DNA of 55,974 nucleotides from an uncultured Eggerthellaceae bacterium (GTDB lineage Bacteria > Actinomycetota > Coriobacteriia > Coriobacteriales > Eggerthellaceae), in assembly GCA_910588905.1 (NCBI GenBank), contig CAJURZ010000013.1:1-55974 (forward strand). The letters are read 5' to 3'. Shown here piece by piece: positions 34,712 through 42,796 of this stretch. Each line of letters starts with the position of its first letter. The stretch's first letter is position 1. The notes under the pieces were generated by a model that saw only the letters and a list, made by a program, of their open reading frames with translations, was not told the origin of the DNA and searched no databases. The position numbers and the translations under genes are program-made.

Positions 34712-35413
34712 CTACGAACAATAGGGGAGGATGACCCGATACTCTTCGATGAGCTGTTCGAGCGATCTTGCTGCATTTGCGGGACTGGTCGATGGAAGGC
34801 GCGTGGCCGCCATGTTCGTCTGCGGCTCGCAATGCCTCGCGTAAAGCTCGGCCGCCTTCACCCCGGTGCAGAACACGGCCTCGATGGGCGCGCGTGCAAG
34901 CAAGCTGCCGATGTCGTTGGGCACGCAGTCGGCTATGGTGCCGTCGCTCGCGCCCTCGATGGTGCATTCCGCCAGCACGTCCCATAGCGCGATGCCGTGA
35001 CGTAGTGCCAGGTCACGCTTCTCGTCGTTGGTGGCGGGAAGCGGCTCGTCGAACAGCGCGGCCATCACCTTCCAGAAGCGGTTCTGCGGATGGCCGTAGT
35101 AGAAGCCTGTCTCACGCGACTTGGGTGACGGCATCGTACCCAGCACCAGTACGCGTGAGCACCCGTCGAATACTGGGCTGATAGTGTGGCGCACGTGCGT
35201 GGGTCTGCGTGAGTCGCTTTTCTGGGGCAGGCCAACGGTAGCACTTTCAGGCTTCAAGGGTGCCTCCTCCAGTGATGCAAGTTCCTGGTCAAGGGCCGAA
35301 GGAATCCCGAACAGCGTCCTTCTAGACGAGAATAGCCGCGGTCTCTTGCCGCTGGACTCCGCAGCTAGCGTCCGTTCGAGCATATCCCAGTTCCTGTCGG
35401 CGTTCGTTCGCAT
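34712..35413 (-). CDS. uracil-DNA glycosylase superfamily protein (DNA-deoxyinosine glycosylase type)
   Basis: 233 residues starting at ATG (complement of 35411-35413) after AGAGGAGGG. The C-terminal ~155 residues are a UDG-fold domain: RVLVLGTMPSPKSRE, YGHPQNRFWKVM, GIALWDVL and the distal loop RLPSTSPANA. This matches bacterial deoxyinosine/mismatch glycosylases, which remove deaminated bases. The N-terminal ~75 residues are charged, show no fold I know and are absent from typical members. It appears more GC-rich than the AT-rich DNA that follows to the right. Confidence 0.85.
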   Translation of the reverse strand: MRTNADRNWDMLERTLAAESSGKRPRLFSSRRTLFGIPSALDQELASLEEAPLKPESATVGLPQKSDSRRPTHVRHTISPVFDGCSRVLVLGTMPSPKSRETGFYYGHPQNRFWKVMAALFDEPLPATNDEKRDLALRHGIALWDVLAECTIEGASDGTIADCVPNDIGSLLARAPIEAVFCTGVKAAELYARHCEPQTNMAATRLPSTSPANAARSLEQLIEEYRVILPYCS

Positions 35414-35500
35414 GGCCCTCCTCTTGGCCGGTGAAGTGGCAGCCCCTGCAAGCGTACCATCGAAACGTCTTGAAAGTGCCCTTCCTGAGCACACTCTTGG

Positions 35501-35557
35501 CTAAAACGGTAACATCAAGTAGCCATTATTACGACAAAATGGCAATATCAAGTTACC
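35501..35557. promoter_or_regulatory. nested dyad with 33-base direct repeat, orphan operator-like element
   Basis: GGTAAC (35508-35513), GCCATT (35522-35527), AATGGC (35538-35543) and GTTACC (35552-35557) form two inverted repeats nested around one centre with equal 8-base gaps. In addition ATCAAGT recurs at 35514 and 35547, exactly 33 bases apart, within a wider 19-base match broken only by transitions. The stretch is AT-rich, unlike its neighbours. No gene with a suitable start follows closely. Confidence 0.5.
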
Positions 35558-35669
35558 AAGATCTCACCCGAATACGCTCTCTCTGTGTGACATCCTTTGA
35601 TCTTGTCGCATTGTTCTCGATCGAAATGCATCCGCAAGATCGAAGATGCGAATATCGGTGCACATCGGA

Positions 35670-35899
35670 TATAATCCCACCGCAAGAACCGGTTGCGCCT
35701 TTGGCAAGCGCGGCCTCGAGAAAGGTCAGGTGCATGAAGAACTAGCGATGCCCCTTTAGGGTGCCCAAAACGAACCGATCCCATCAACCGGGTCGCGTTC
35801 AACGGTGCCGCATCGCTCTGTTCCCATGTTCTCTCCCAAGATCATCCAAGCGTTTCTGCTCCTATCGAACGCGGCCTCCTTATCTGAGGAGGAATGCCT
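35670..35899 (+). promoter_or_regulatory. leader of the ABC-F gene: uORF, hairpin and sequestered ribosome site
   Basis: TATAAT at 35670-35675 gives a likely start of transcription near 35682 and a leader of about 215 bases. It contains a three-codon reading frame ATG AAG AAC TAG (35734-35745) behind AAAGG, a hairpin at 35772-35800 (GAAC/GTTC, CGA/TCG, CCC/GGG), and CCTCCT (35875-35880) that pairs perfectly with the gene's Shine-Dalgarno AGGAGG (35887-35892) across a six-base loop. This is the plan of ribosome-mediated attenuators that switch on antibiotic-resistance genes. Confidence 0.6.
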
Positions 35900-37447
35900 A
35901 TGCATTTGAGGATAGACCGCTTGTCCTTCGCATATCCTGACGCTTCAACTGTGCTCTTTGATGGCTTCAGTTCAACCTTCGCCCAAGGTTGGACGGGTCT
36001 CATCGGTGATAACGGTTGCGGCAAGACGACGCTGGCCAAGCTCACGGCAGGGTTGCTCAAGCCGGATTCTGGCACCATCAGCCCGAAGCTCTTCAGCGCT
36101 TACTGCCCACAAGACTCATCGGTCGAGCCTCCTGACATCTTCGATCTTGCCTGCGACCAGGCCGGACGGGCCATGAAGCTGAAGAAGACGCTGCAGATCG
36201 AAGATGACTGGCTCTGGAGGTTCTCTCAGCTTTCTGGCGGGCAGCAGAAGAGGATCCAGATCGCTTGTTGCCTGTGGGCTGAACCTGACCTCCTTGTCAT
36301 GGATGAGCCCACGAATGATCTGGATATCGAAAGTCGAGCGCTCGTAGGAAAGGCCCTTGCATCCTACAAGGGCGTAGGTTTGCTGATATCCCACGACCGC
36401 AGTCTCCTTGATGCTCTCGTCGGGCAATGCCTCGTCTTCGAACAGAATGCCATCGTGATGAGGCCGGGAGGCTACACGAAGGCGTTCGCCTTGGCCCAGG
36501 ATGAGGTGGACTTGGCTTTGCGTGAGCGTCAACAAGCAAAGCGCGAGGTCTCGAGGATCCGTGAGGAATCCGTTCGCCGCACCGAAGAGGCTCGGCGATC
36601 GAAGGGTCGCCTGAGCTTGCGGACAGCTGACCGTCATGATGCTAGCCTGCGCGATAAGATCGGGCGTGCGAGGGTCACCAGCAAAGACGGGGTCGCGGGA
36701 AGAGCGGCGTCGTCCATGTCAACAAGGCTCAAAGCGGCTCAGGCACAGCTATCAGCCACCTCTGTTCCGAAGCGCTATGAATATCAGTTCCAGATGGTAG
36801 GCGTCCCTGCGCCTTCGAAGACGGTCTGCCATCTTCGGGGATCAGCGATCGGGCAGGGGGATTTCTCCCTTGCCATCCCCGAGCTTTGGGTGGGCCCTAC
36901 TGACCATATCGGGATCGTCGGGCGCAACGGGTCAGGGAAGAGCACGCTGGTTCGCCACGTACTGGGTCATGTGCCTGACGGCATCCGGGTCGCCTATGTT
37001 CCCCAAGAGGTGGATCGTCAGATGCGGGAATCCGTGCTGTTGCGCTTCCTTGATCGCAGCCAGAAGGAAAGAGGGGAAGTCCTCTCGCACGTAGCTCGGC
37101 TCAATTCGGATCCTGTGCGGATGATGGATGGGAAGGAGACCAGTCCGGGGGAGATGAGGAAGCTTCTGATAGCCGATGCTCTGCTCGAAGAGCCGAACGT
37201 GCTCATCCTCGATGAGCTCACGAATCATCTGGACATCGCATCCATCCAGGCTCTCCAGGCACTCCTCTCTTCCTTTGCAGGAGCTGTGGTGCTCGTGTCC
37301 CATGATGCTGCCCTCATCCAAGAGAGCTGCAAGGAACTGTGGTGTTTGGAAGAGGAGGGGCCAGAGCGCTTCCGTTTGACGCGCACGCATGGCTCTGATC
37401 TGAGGGATCCCCTTCCGGAGCCAGTTGACAGGGTGCTGGCAGGGTGA
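35900..37447 (+). CDS. ABC-F family ATPase, probable ribosome protection protein
   Basis: 515 residues, two ATPase domains and no membrane segment. Domain 1: Walker A GDNGCGKTT at 36-44, LSGGQ at 111-115, VMDEPTNDLD at 133-142, H165. The linker with charged coiled-coil spans ~190-300. Domain 2: Walker A GRNGSGKST around 341, a degenerate signature SPGEM (415-419), LDELTNHLD from 437. Antibiotic-resistance ABC-F proteins bind the ribosomal E site and displace drugs from the peptidyl-transferase centre; the leader with a hidden ribosome site supports drug induction. Start ATG 35900 lies seven bases after AGGAGG. A housekeeping ABC-F is the alternative. Confidence 0.88.
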   Translation: MHLRIDRLSFAYPDASTVLFDGFSSTFAQGWTGLIGDNGCGKTTLAKLTAGLLKPDSGTISPKLFSAYCPQDSSVEPPDIFDLACDQAGRAMKLKKTLQIEDDWLWRFSQLSGGQQKRIQIACCLWAEPDLLVMDEPTNDLDIESRALVGKALASYKGVGLLISHDRSLLDALVGQCLVFEQNAIVMRPGGYTKAFALAQDEVDLALRERQQAKREVSRIREESVRRTEEARRSKGRLSLRTADRHDASLRDKIGRARVTSKDGVAGRAASSMSTRLKAAQAQLSATSVPKRYEYQFQMVGVPAPSKTVCHLRGSAIGQGDFSLAIPELWVGPTDHIGIVGRNGSGKSTLVRHVLGHVPDGIRVAYVPQEVDRQMRESVLLRFLDRSQKERGEVLSHVARLNSDPVRMMDGKETSPGEMRKLLIADALLEEPNVLILDELTNHLDIASIQALQALLSSFAGAVVLVSHDAALIQESCKELWCLEEEGPERFRLTRTHGSDLRDPLPEPVDRVLAG

Positions 37448-37489
37448 TAGCGTAACCCCATTGCATATGACCTCCTGCCGCCGGGTAGG

Positions 37490-37507
37490 GTTCCGAGCAC
37501 TCGGAAC
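37490..37507 (+). terminator. hairpin after the ABC-F gene
   Basis: GTTCCGAG and CTCGGAAC pair with a two-base loop CA (effectively a shorter stem). No T-run follows. Weak terminator candidate. Confidence 0.35.
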
Positions 37508-37638
37508 GGTTCTCATCGTTAGGCCTTCGAAGATGAGAGCTCGTTTCGGGTGCTTTTTATTTGCTCTTGGACGGCAGCAGCGGGGAAGGAACGGGCGAGA
37601 ACAGCCTAAAGGAAACGGCAAGAGAGGGGATGCGCATC

Positions 37639-38364
37639 GTGAAGAAGTTCGTGACAGAGGATTCGTTCTGGGAACTCTTCCCGGAGGCTCGTATCGGCGT
37701 TGTCGTGGCCCACGACATGCGTAAGGCTGATGAGGTGACGGAAGAGGATGCGAAGGCCATTCGCCAGCGGCTCACCGAGGCCAATGCTGCTGCTGATCAG
37801 CACCTCACCTCCAATACCATCTCTCAGAACGAGGTGGTGGCGGTCTGGCGTGACGCTTACCAGAGATTCAAGACGAAGAAGGGCGCCCGCTGCTCGGTGG
37901 AGAACCTGCTCAAGCGGGTCTTGAAGGGCAATCCTGTGGGTTCTATCAACCCATCGGTGGATATCTACAACGCCATCTCTCTGAAGCATGCCCTTCCGGT
38001 GGGCGGAGAGGATATCGATACGATGGAGGGAGACATCCGCCTAGGCATCACCCAGGGTGGCGACGGCTTCTTGGCACTGGGGGATGAAGAGGAGGCTCCC
38101 ACGCTAGAGGGGGAACTCTGCTACCGGGATGATGCAGGTGCCATCTGCCGTTGCTGGAATTGGCGCGATGGTGTTCGAACGGCGCTCTCCGATGACTCCC
38201 GCAAGGCATTCCTGATCATCGAATCAGTAGATCCTGCCCGTGCTGACGCCTTGCAGGCGGCCATTGATGAGCTGGCGGAGATGATGGAGGCTTACCTAGG
38301 CGCGAGCATCTTCGCAAAGAGGATCATCACCCGCGAAGACCCCACGATGGTGATCGATGACTGA
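37639..38364 (+). CDS. B3/B4 domain (phenylalanyl-tRNA synthetase beta-like) protein
   Basis: 241 residues from GTG 37639, nine bases after GAGAGGGG, giving the N-terminus MKKFVTEDSFWELFPEARIG that this family usually shows. The B3/B4 fold, taken from the beta subunit of PheRS, is visible in NLLKRVLKGNPVGSINPSVDIYNAIS and YRDDAGAICRCWNWRDGVRT. Stand-alone B3/B4 proteins may hydrolyse mischarged tRNAs or bind tRNA; function not established. An ATG at 37630 is an alternative start but touches the ribosome site. Confidence 0.85.
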   Translation: MKKFVTEDSFWELFPEARIGVVVAHDMRKADEVTEEDAKAIRQRLTEANAAADQHLTSNTISQNEVVAVWRDAYQRFKTKKGARCSVENLLKRVLKGNPVGSINPSVDIYNAISLKHALPVGGEDIDTMEGDIRLGITQGGDGFLALGDEEEAPTLEGELCYRDDAGAICRCWNWRDGVRTALSDDSRKAFLIIESVDPARADALQAAIDELAEMMEAYLGASIFAKRIITREDPTMVIDD

Positions 38365-38419
38365 GGATCCTTGGGCAGCCAGAGAGACAGGGCGGGGGGA
38401 TAGGAGGCCCTTTGGGGGC

Positions 38420-39049
38420 TTAGCATGTGCCGAAGATGCGGTCTCCTGCGTCTCCGAGCCCGGGCACGATATAGGCGCTCTCGTTCAACCCTTCGTCAAC
38501 GGCGGCTATGTAGATATCCACATCGGGGTGAGCTTGCTGGACGGCAGCCACCCCTTGAGGCGCGCCGATGATGTTCACCAACCGGATGTTCTGGCATCCC
38601 CTGTCCTTGAGCCGGGAGATGGCATCCACGGCGCTGCCTCCCGTTGCCAGCATCGGATCCAGCACCATCACCACAGAGCGTTCGAATCCCTGGGGCATCT
38701 TGTAGTAATACTCTTCGGGAATATGGGTCTCCTCGTTGCGTACGAGCCCGATATGACCCACATGGGCGAAGGGCATCAGCTCTAGCATTCCCTCGACCAT
38801 GCCCAGGCCCGCTCTCAGGATGGGCACCAGGGTGACGAAGTCCTCTTGCAGCGTAGGGAAGGCCCCTTCACAGATGGGCGTCTTGACGGTGATCTCCTTC
38901 ATGGGAAGGCTCCGCGTGGCCTCAAAGCCCAGAAGGAGCGTGACTTCCTTCAGGAGGTTCCGGAACTCCGGTGAAGGGGTGTCCTCATTGCGCATCTGCG
39001 TCAGCTTCGTCTTGATGAGCGGGTGATCCACCACATGCAGCTGTCCCAC
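38420..39049 (-). CDS. upp: uracil phosphoribosyltransferase
   Basis: Converts uracil and PRPP to UMP in pyrimidine salvage. 209 residues, the standard length, beginning GQLHVVDHPLIKTKLTQMRN. The PRPP loop DPMLATGGSA, VPILRAGLGM and the uracil-binding C-terminal YIVPGLGDAGDRIFGT are all present. Confidence 0.97.
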   Translation of the reverse strand: MGQLHVVDHPLIKTKLTQMRNEDTPSPEFRNLLKEVTLLLGFEATRSLPMKEITVKTPICEGAFPTLQEDFVTLVPILRAGLGMVEGMLELMPFAHVGHIGLVRNEETHIPEEYYYKMPQGFERSVVMVLDPMLATGGSAVDAISRLKDRGCQNIRLVNIIGAPQGVAAVQQAHPDVDIYIAAVDEGLNESAYIVPGLGDAGDRIFGTC

Positions 39050-39274
39050 TGATCTTCCTTTCCCTCTGAACCGTGTCGCTCAGTATAGAGGTTGCAGCTC
39101 AAGTCCGCCTGGGCTGACCTGAAGATGGGCGAGGCAAGCGAAGAGCCTGCACAGGACGGGCCCGAAGTCGAAGCATCGGTGCCGAAGAAGGGACACGCGC
39201 ATAATTTTCCGCCGTCGAGCACTGTTTTCGCTATCATAGCCGGATACGCTCATTTGCAGGGAGGAGATACACCC

Positions 39275-39853
39275 ATGGAAAACGACAACCGTCTTGGCCG
39301 CAAGATCACCACGTTGCGAGAGGCCCATCACCTGAGCACGCAAGACCTAGCGGACCGGTGTGGATGCGAGGCGGAAGTCATCGAGAAGCTCGAAGCAGGA
39401 GAGGTGCCTCCTTCCCTAGCTCCGCTCATCAAGCTCACACGGGCGCTGGGAGTTCGCTTGGGAACGCTCATGGATGATGATGAATCCTTCGGGCCGGCCT
39501 ATATCGATTCTCAGCAGATGGAAGAGGTCGAACGCGTAAAAACGCTCCAAACCGCCCGCGATGCAGGAGACCTCAGCTACTTCAGCCTGGCGGCTGGACG
39601 CCCGTCTCGTCATATGGACCCCTTCATCATCACGGTGACTCCTTCCGGTGAGACCACCCACAAGCTGGACAGCCATGAGGGAGAAGAGTGGCTCTACGGC
39701 ATGGAGGGCTGCATAGAGATAGAGTACGGCAAGGATATCTTCGTCCTCCATCCTGGAGAGAGCATCTACTACGATTCCATCGTGCCTCATCAGGTACGTG
39801 CCCATGATGGACAGAACGCGAAGTTCTTGGCCTGTGTGTACACCCCCCTCTGA
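39275..39853 (+). CDS. XRE-family regulator with C-terminal cupin
   Basis: 192 residues: helix-turn-helix (GRKITTLREAHHLSTQDLADRCGC...VIEKLEAGEV) at ~8-60 and a cupin domain at ~120-190 (HEGEEWLYGMEGCIEIEY, LHPGESIYYDSIVPHQV). Start ATG 39275 follows GGGAGGAG. Its stop overlaps the next ATG by one base, so it is in an operon with the acyl-CoA ligase and probably responds to a related metabolite. Confidence 0.92.
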   Translation: MENDNRLGRKITTLREAHHLSTQDLADRCGCEAEVIEKLEAGEVPPSLAPLIKLTRALGVRLGTLMDDDESFGPAYIDSQQMEEVERVKTLQTARDAGDLSYFSLAAGRPSRHMDPFIITVTPSGETTHKLDSHEGEEWLYGMEGCIEIEYGKDIFVLHPGESIYYDSIVPHQVRAHDGQNAKFLACVYTPL

Positions 39854-39879
39854 TGCCTGCGATGATAGAGAAGGACGCT

Positions 39880-41580
39880 ATGGAAGAGATGAACAACGAA
39901 GCACATCAACCCATCCCCGGGGATCCGGACTACCCACTCCATTCCGAGCTGACCATCGGGGATTACTTCAAGGAGCAGGTGGCGAAGGACCCTGACCATG
40001 AGTTCGTCGTATACCCTGATCGGGACCTGCGCTGGACCTACCGAGACTTCGATGAGCGCACAGATGCCCTGGCCAAGGGATTGCTGTCCATCGGCATGAA
40101 GCCAGGGGATCACCTAGGGGTGTGGGCCCGCAACATACCCGATTGGCTCACCTTCATGTACGCTACGGCGAAGGTGGGCATCGTCATGGTCACGGTGAAT
40201 CCCATCTATAAGAGCCATGAGATAGATTACGTCCTCAAGCAGTCTGACATGAAGGCTCTCTGCATCATAGATGCCTACCGCGATGTGGACTACCTTCAGA
40301 TCATCCGCGATCTGATCCCTGAATCCCTGGAACAACCCCGCGGGTTCCTCGACACCGAGACCTATCCCTACCTGAAGAACCTCATCTATATGGGCCCTGA
40401 GAAGCATCGCGGTTTCTACAGCGTGCCGGAGCTGATCTTGCTGGGGCAGCATCGTCCGGATTCTGATCTGGAGTGGGCTCGCAGCCAGTTCGACAACAAC
40501 GACGTGGTCATGATGCAGTACACGAGCGGTACCACCGGGTTCCCCAAAGGCGTCATGCTCACCCACCGCAACATCTTGAACAACGGGTTCTACATTGGCG
40601 AGGGCCAGCGGCTCGGGTCCGAGGATCGTGTATGCCTGCCGGTGCCGTTCTTCCACTGCTTCGGTTGCGTGCTGGGCGTCATGGCGAACCTGACCCATCG
40701 CTCCACCATGCTGATCGTAGAGGACTTCGATGCAGGGCTCGTGCTCCAGGCGTTGCATAAAGAGAAGGCTACGGCGGTCTACGGCGTGCCTACCATGTTC
40801 ATCGCTGAGCTGAACCACCCTGATTTCGACAGCTTCGACTTGTCCCATATGCGCACGGGCATCATGGCCGGTAGTCCCTGTCCATCTGAGACCATGCGTG
40901 AGGTCATGGATAAGATGAACATGCGCGATGTCACCATCTGCTATGGTCTGACGGAAACCAGTCCCGTGTTCACCCAGACCTCGGCCGATGATGACGTAGA
41001 GCACAAATGCGAGACCGTGGGCAAGAAGCATCCGCCCGTTGACGTGCGCGTGATAGACCCGGTCGATGGCCATATCTGCGACGTGGGGGAGCCGGGCGAG
41101 CTCTGCTGCAAGGGCTACAACGTCATGAAAGGCTACTACAAGATGCCCGAGGAAACAGCGAAGGCTATCGATGCCGATGGCTACCTGCATTCGGGTGACT
41201 TGGGGATGGTGGATGAGGACGGCTACTACCGTGTGACCGGCCGCATCAAGGACATGATCATCCGTGGGGGCGAGAATATCTACCCGCTGGAGGTGGAGAA
41301 CTTCCTGCTGACGCATCCGGGCGTCCTCGACGCACAGGTGGTGGGCATCCCGGATGCGAAGTACGGTGAGATCGTGGGTGCGTTTCTGCGCGTGCGCCCT
41401 GGCTACGAGGACCTAACCGAGGATGCCGTGCGCGAATGGGCTATCCCGCGCATAGCCCGATACAAGGTGCCCAAGCGTGTATTCTTCGTAGATGACTTTC
41501 CCATGACACCTTCCATGAAGGTGCAGAAGTTCAAGCTCCGGGAGATGGCGGCTGAGCTAGCAGGGGTTAGCACCTCTTAG
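39880..41580 (+). CDS. AMP-forming acyl-CoA ligase (AMP-binding protein)
   Basis: 566 residues of the ANL superfamily, activating a carboxylic acid as acyl-AMP and then acyl-CoA. Motifs: YTSGTTGFPKGV phosphate loop, YGLTETSP, SGDLGMVDEDGYYRVTGRIKDMI hinge region, GGENIYPLE and the catalytic C-terminal Lys in SMKVQKFKLRE. The start at 39880 has GAGAAGGA upstream; the ATG at 39853, overlapping the regulator's stop, would add nine residues. Substrate chain length cannot be told. Confidence 0.92.
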   Translation: MEEMNNEAHQPIPGDPDYPLHSELTIGDYFKEQVAKDPDHEFVVYPDRDLRWTYRDFDERTDALAKGLLSIGMKPGDHLGVWARNIPDWLTFMYATAKVGIVMVTVNPIYKSHEIDYVLKQSDMKALCIIDAYRDVDYLQIIRDLIPESLEQPRGFLDTETYPYLKNLIYMGPEKHRGFYSVPELILLGQHRPDSDLEWARSQFDNNDVVMMQYTSGTTGFPKGVMLTHRNILNNGFYIGEGQRLGSEDRVCLPVPFFHCFGCVLGVMANLTHRSTMLIVEDFDAGLVLQALHKEKATAVYGVPTMFIAELNHPDFDSFDLSHMRTGIMAGSPCPSETMREVMDKMNMRDVTICYGLTETSPVFTQTSADDDVEHKCETVGKKHPPVDVRVIDPVDGHICDVGEPGELCCKGYNVMKGYYKMPEETAKAIDADGYLHSGDLGMVDEDGYYRVTGRIKDMIIRGGENIYPLEVENFLLTHPGVLDAQVVGIPDAKYGEIVGAFLRVRPGYEDLTEDAVREWAIPRIARYKVPKRVFFVDDFPMTPSMKVQKFKLREMAAELAGVSTS

Positions 41581-41595
41581 GGCTTCCTGGTTGGT

Positions 41596-42237
41596 TCAGA
41601 ACAGCGTCAGCTGCAGTTTGGTCTTGGGTGGCCGGAATGCTTCCGCGTGGCATTCCAAAGGAATATCACTGCGGTCGGCCAGGGCTGCATAGTCACCGAA
41701 GAGCCACTGGTCTATCTCCTCAGGGCGCAGCACCACGGGCATACGCCGGTGTATGGGGGCCACGATGGCGTTCGCCTGGGTGGTCATCACGCTGAAGGCC
41801 TCTTTATTGCAGATGGCCGCTAGATAGGTGATGCCTTCAGCCAGATCGAACTGGTATTGGCGCTTCACGGGCTTGTCCGTTTTGGGATCCATGAGGGTTT
41901 CGGTGGCGCAGGTCTCATAGAAGCCAAGGGTGGGAACGATGCAGCGGCCATGGTCTATCGCCTCGCGCCAGAAGCCTTGCACTTGCTCCAACGCGGTCTC
42001 GATGCGGGCGTTGTAGATGATGCGGTGCTTGGTCCAGGGGGCCCTGAAACCCCAAGGGAGCTTCAGAGGGGTGAGCCTTTGATCAGCCTGCCCGATGAGG
42101 GGCACGTTGGAGCGGGGGAAAGCATCCAGCCGGAGACCTGCGGGGTTGAACCGCAGTGTGTGAGGCATCCCCTCTTCCAGGGCCTGGATGACCTCCAGCA
42201 CCTCATCCCAGGATAGCGCCTTGAACCTCTTGCACAT
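41596..42237 (-). CDS. SOS response-associated peptidase (SRAP/HMCES/YedK)
   Basis: 213 residues. The catalytic Cys2 follows the initiator Met (MCKRF), and RFNPAG, NARIET, CIVPTLGFYE and APIHRRMPVVL supply the other conserved residues (Asn, Glu, His). SRAP proteins crosslink to abasic sites in single-stranded DNA through Cys2. Converges with the acyl-CoA ligase 16 bases away. Confidence 0.94.
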   Translation of the reverse strand: MCKRFKALSWDEVLEVIQALEEGMPHTLRFNPAGLRLDAFPRSNVPLIGQADQRLTPLKLPWGFRAPWTKHRIIYNARIETALEQVQGFWREAIDHGRCIVPTLGFYETCATETLMDPKTDKPVKRQYQFDLAEGITYLAAICNKEAFSVMTTQANAIVAPIHRRMPVVLRPEEIDQWLFGDYAALADRSDIPLECHAEAFRPPKTKLQLTLF

Positions 42238-42329
42238 AGCAGGTGCTCCCTTCCCCTCTCTTCGATCAGCAGAACACCGCGTCGCTTCAGATCAGTGGAT
42301 GCGGGTTGTGGACTTGCATTCCGCAGGCT

Positions 42330-42791
42330 CTACTTGTTGCGGATCCGTTCGATCTTCCGTTGGCCGTATTTCCAGGTTTGCACCCAGGCTGTGACAAGGC
42401 AGATGCCAGCGGCGATGCCGGCGGCGAAGAGGAGCGTGGCGGTGGAATCAACGGCGAAGGCCTCCCAGCGTCCATTCACCGCATCGGACATGGTGTAGAA
42501 CAGCCCGCGTCCAGGGACGAGCGGGATCACGCTGATGATGAAGAACACCGTGGTGGGCACGTGATAGATGCGAGCGACCACTTCTGCGTAGGCGGCGGCG
42601 AAGGTGCTGGCTATCACACAGGGGACGAAGATCTGGTCGACGACCTGGAAGAGCGCCCAGTAGAGAGCCCATGTGATGAGCCCTCCGATGGAGGCTGGGA
42701 GCACGCGGCGAAGGCGTACATTGAAGAACAGGGCGAACCCCAGAGCCCCTAAGAAAGCCGTTATCATCTGCACCCAAGCGTAGGCATCCAT
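42330..42791 (-). CDS. threonine/serine exporter, small subunit (ThrE_2/YjjB-like)
   Basis: 153 residues, four or five helices (AFLGALGFALFFNV, IGGLITWALYWALF, IPLVPGRGLFYTM, AAGIAAGICLVTAWV). VPGRGLFYTM is the ThrE_2 signature. It starts five bases after the larger partner's stop and forms a two-component exporter with it. Confidence 0.9.
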   Translation of the reverse strand: MDAYAWVQMITAFLGALGFALFFNVRLRRVLPASIGGLITWALYWALFQVVDQIFVPCVIASTFAAAYAEVVARIYHVPTTVFFIISVIPLVPGRGLFYTMSDAVNGRWEAFAVDSTATLLFAAGIAAGICLVTAWVQTWKYGQRKIERIRNK

Positions 42792-42796
42792 GGGGA

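Noticed and set aside
35431..35745. 104-codon plus-strand reading frame in the glycosylase/ABC-F gap
   Set aside because: No ribosome site or protein-like composition. Its last codons are better explained as the Met-Lys-Asn uORF of the ABC-F leader.
35690..35760. Possible SRP (4.5S-like) RNA because of GGTCAGG ... AGC
   Set aside because: The tetraloop and the flanking conserved bases do not fit, and the spacing is off by three bases. The leader interpretation explains the region better.
40114..41316. Minus-strand reading frame of 400 codons
   Set aside because: Antisense to the acyl-CoA ligase gene, which has all ANL motifs.
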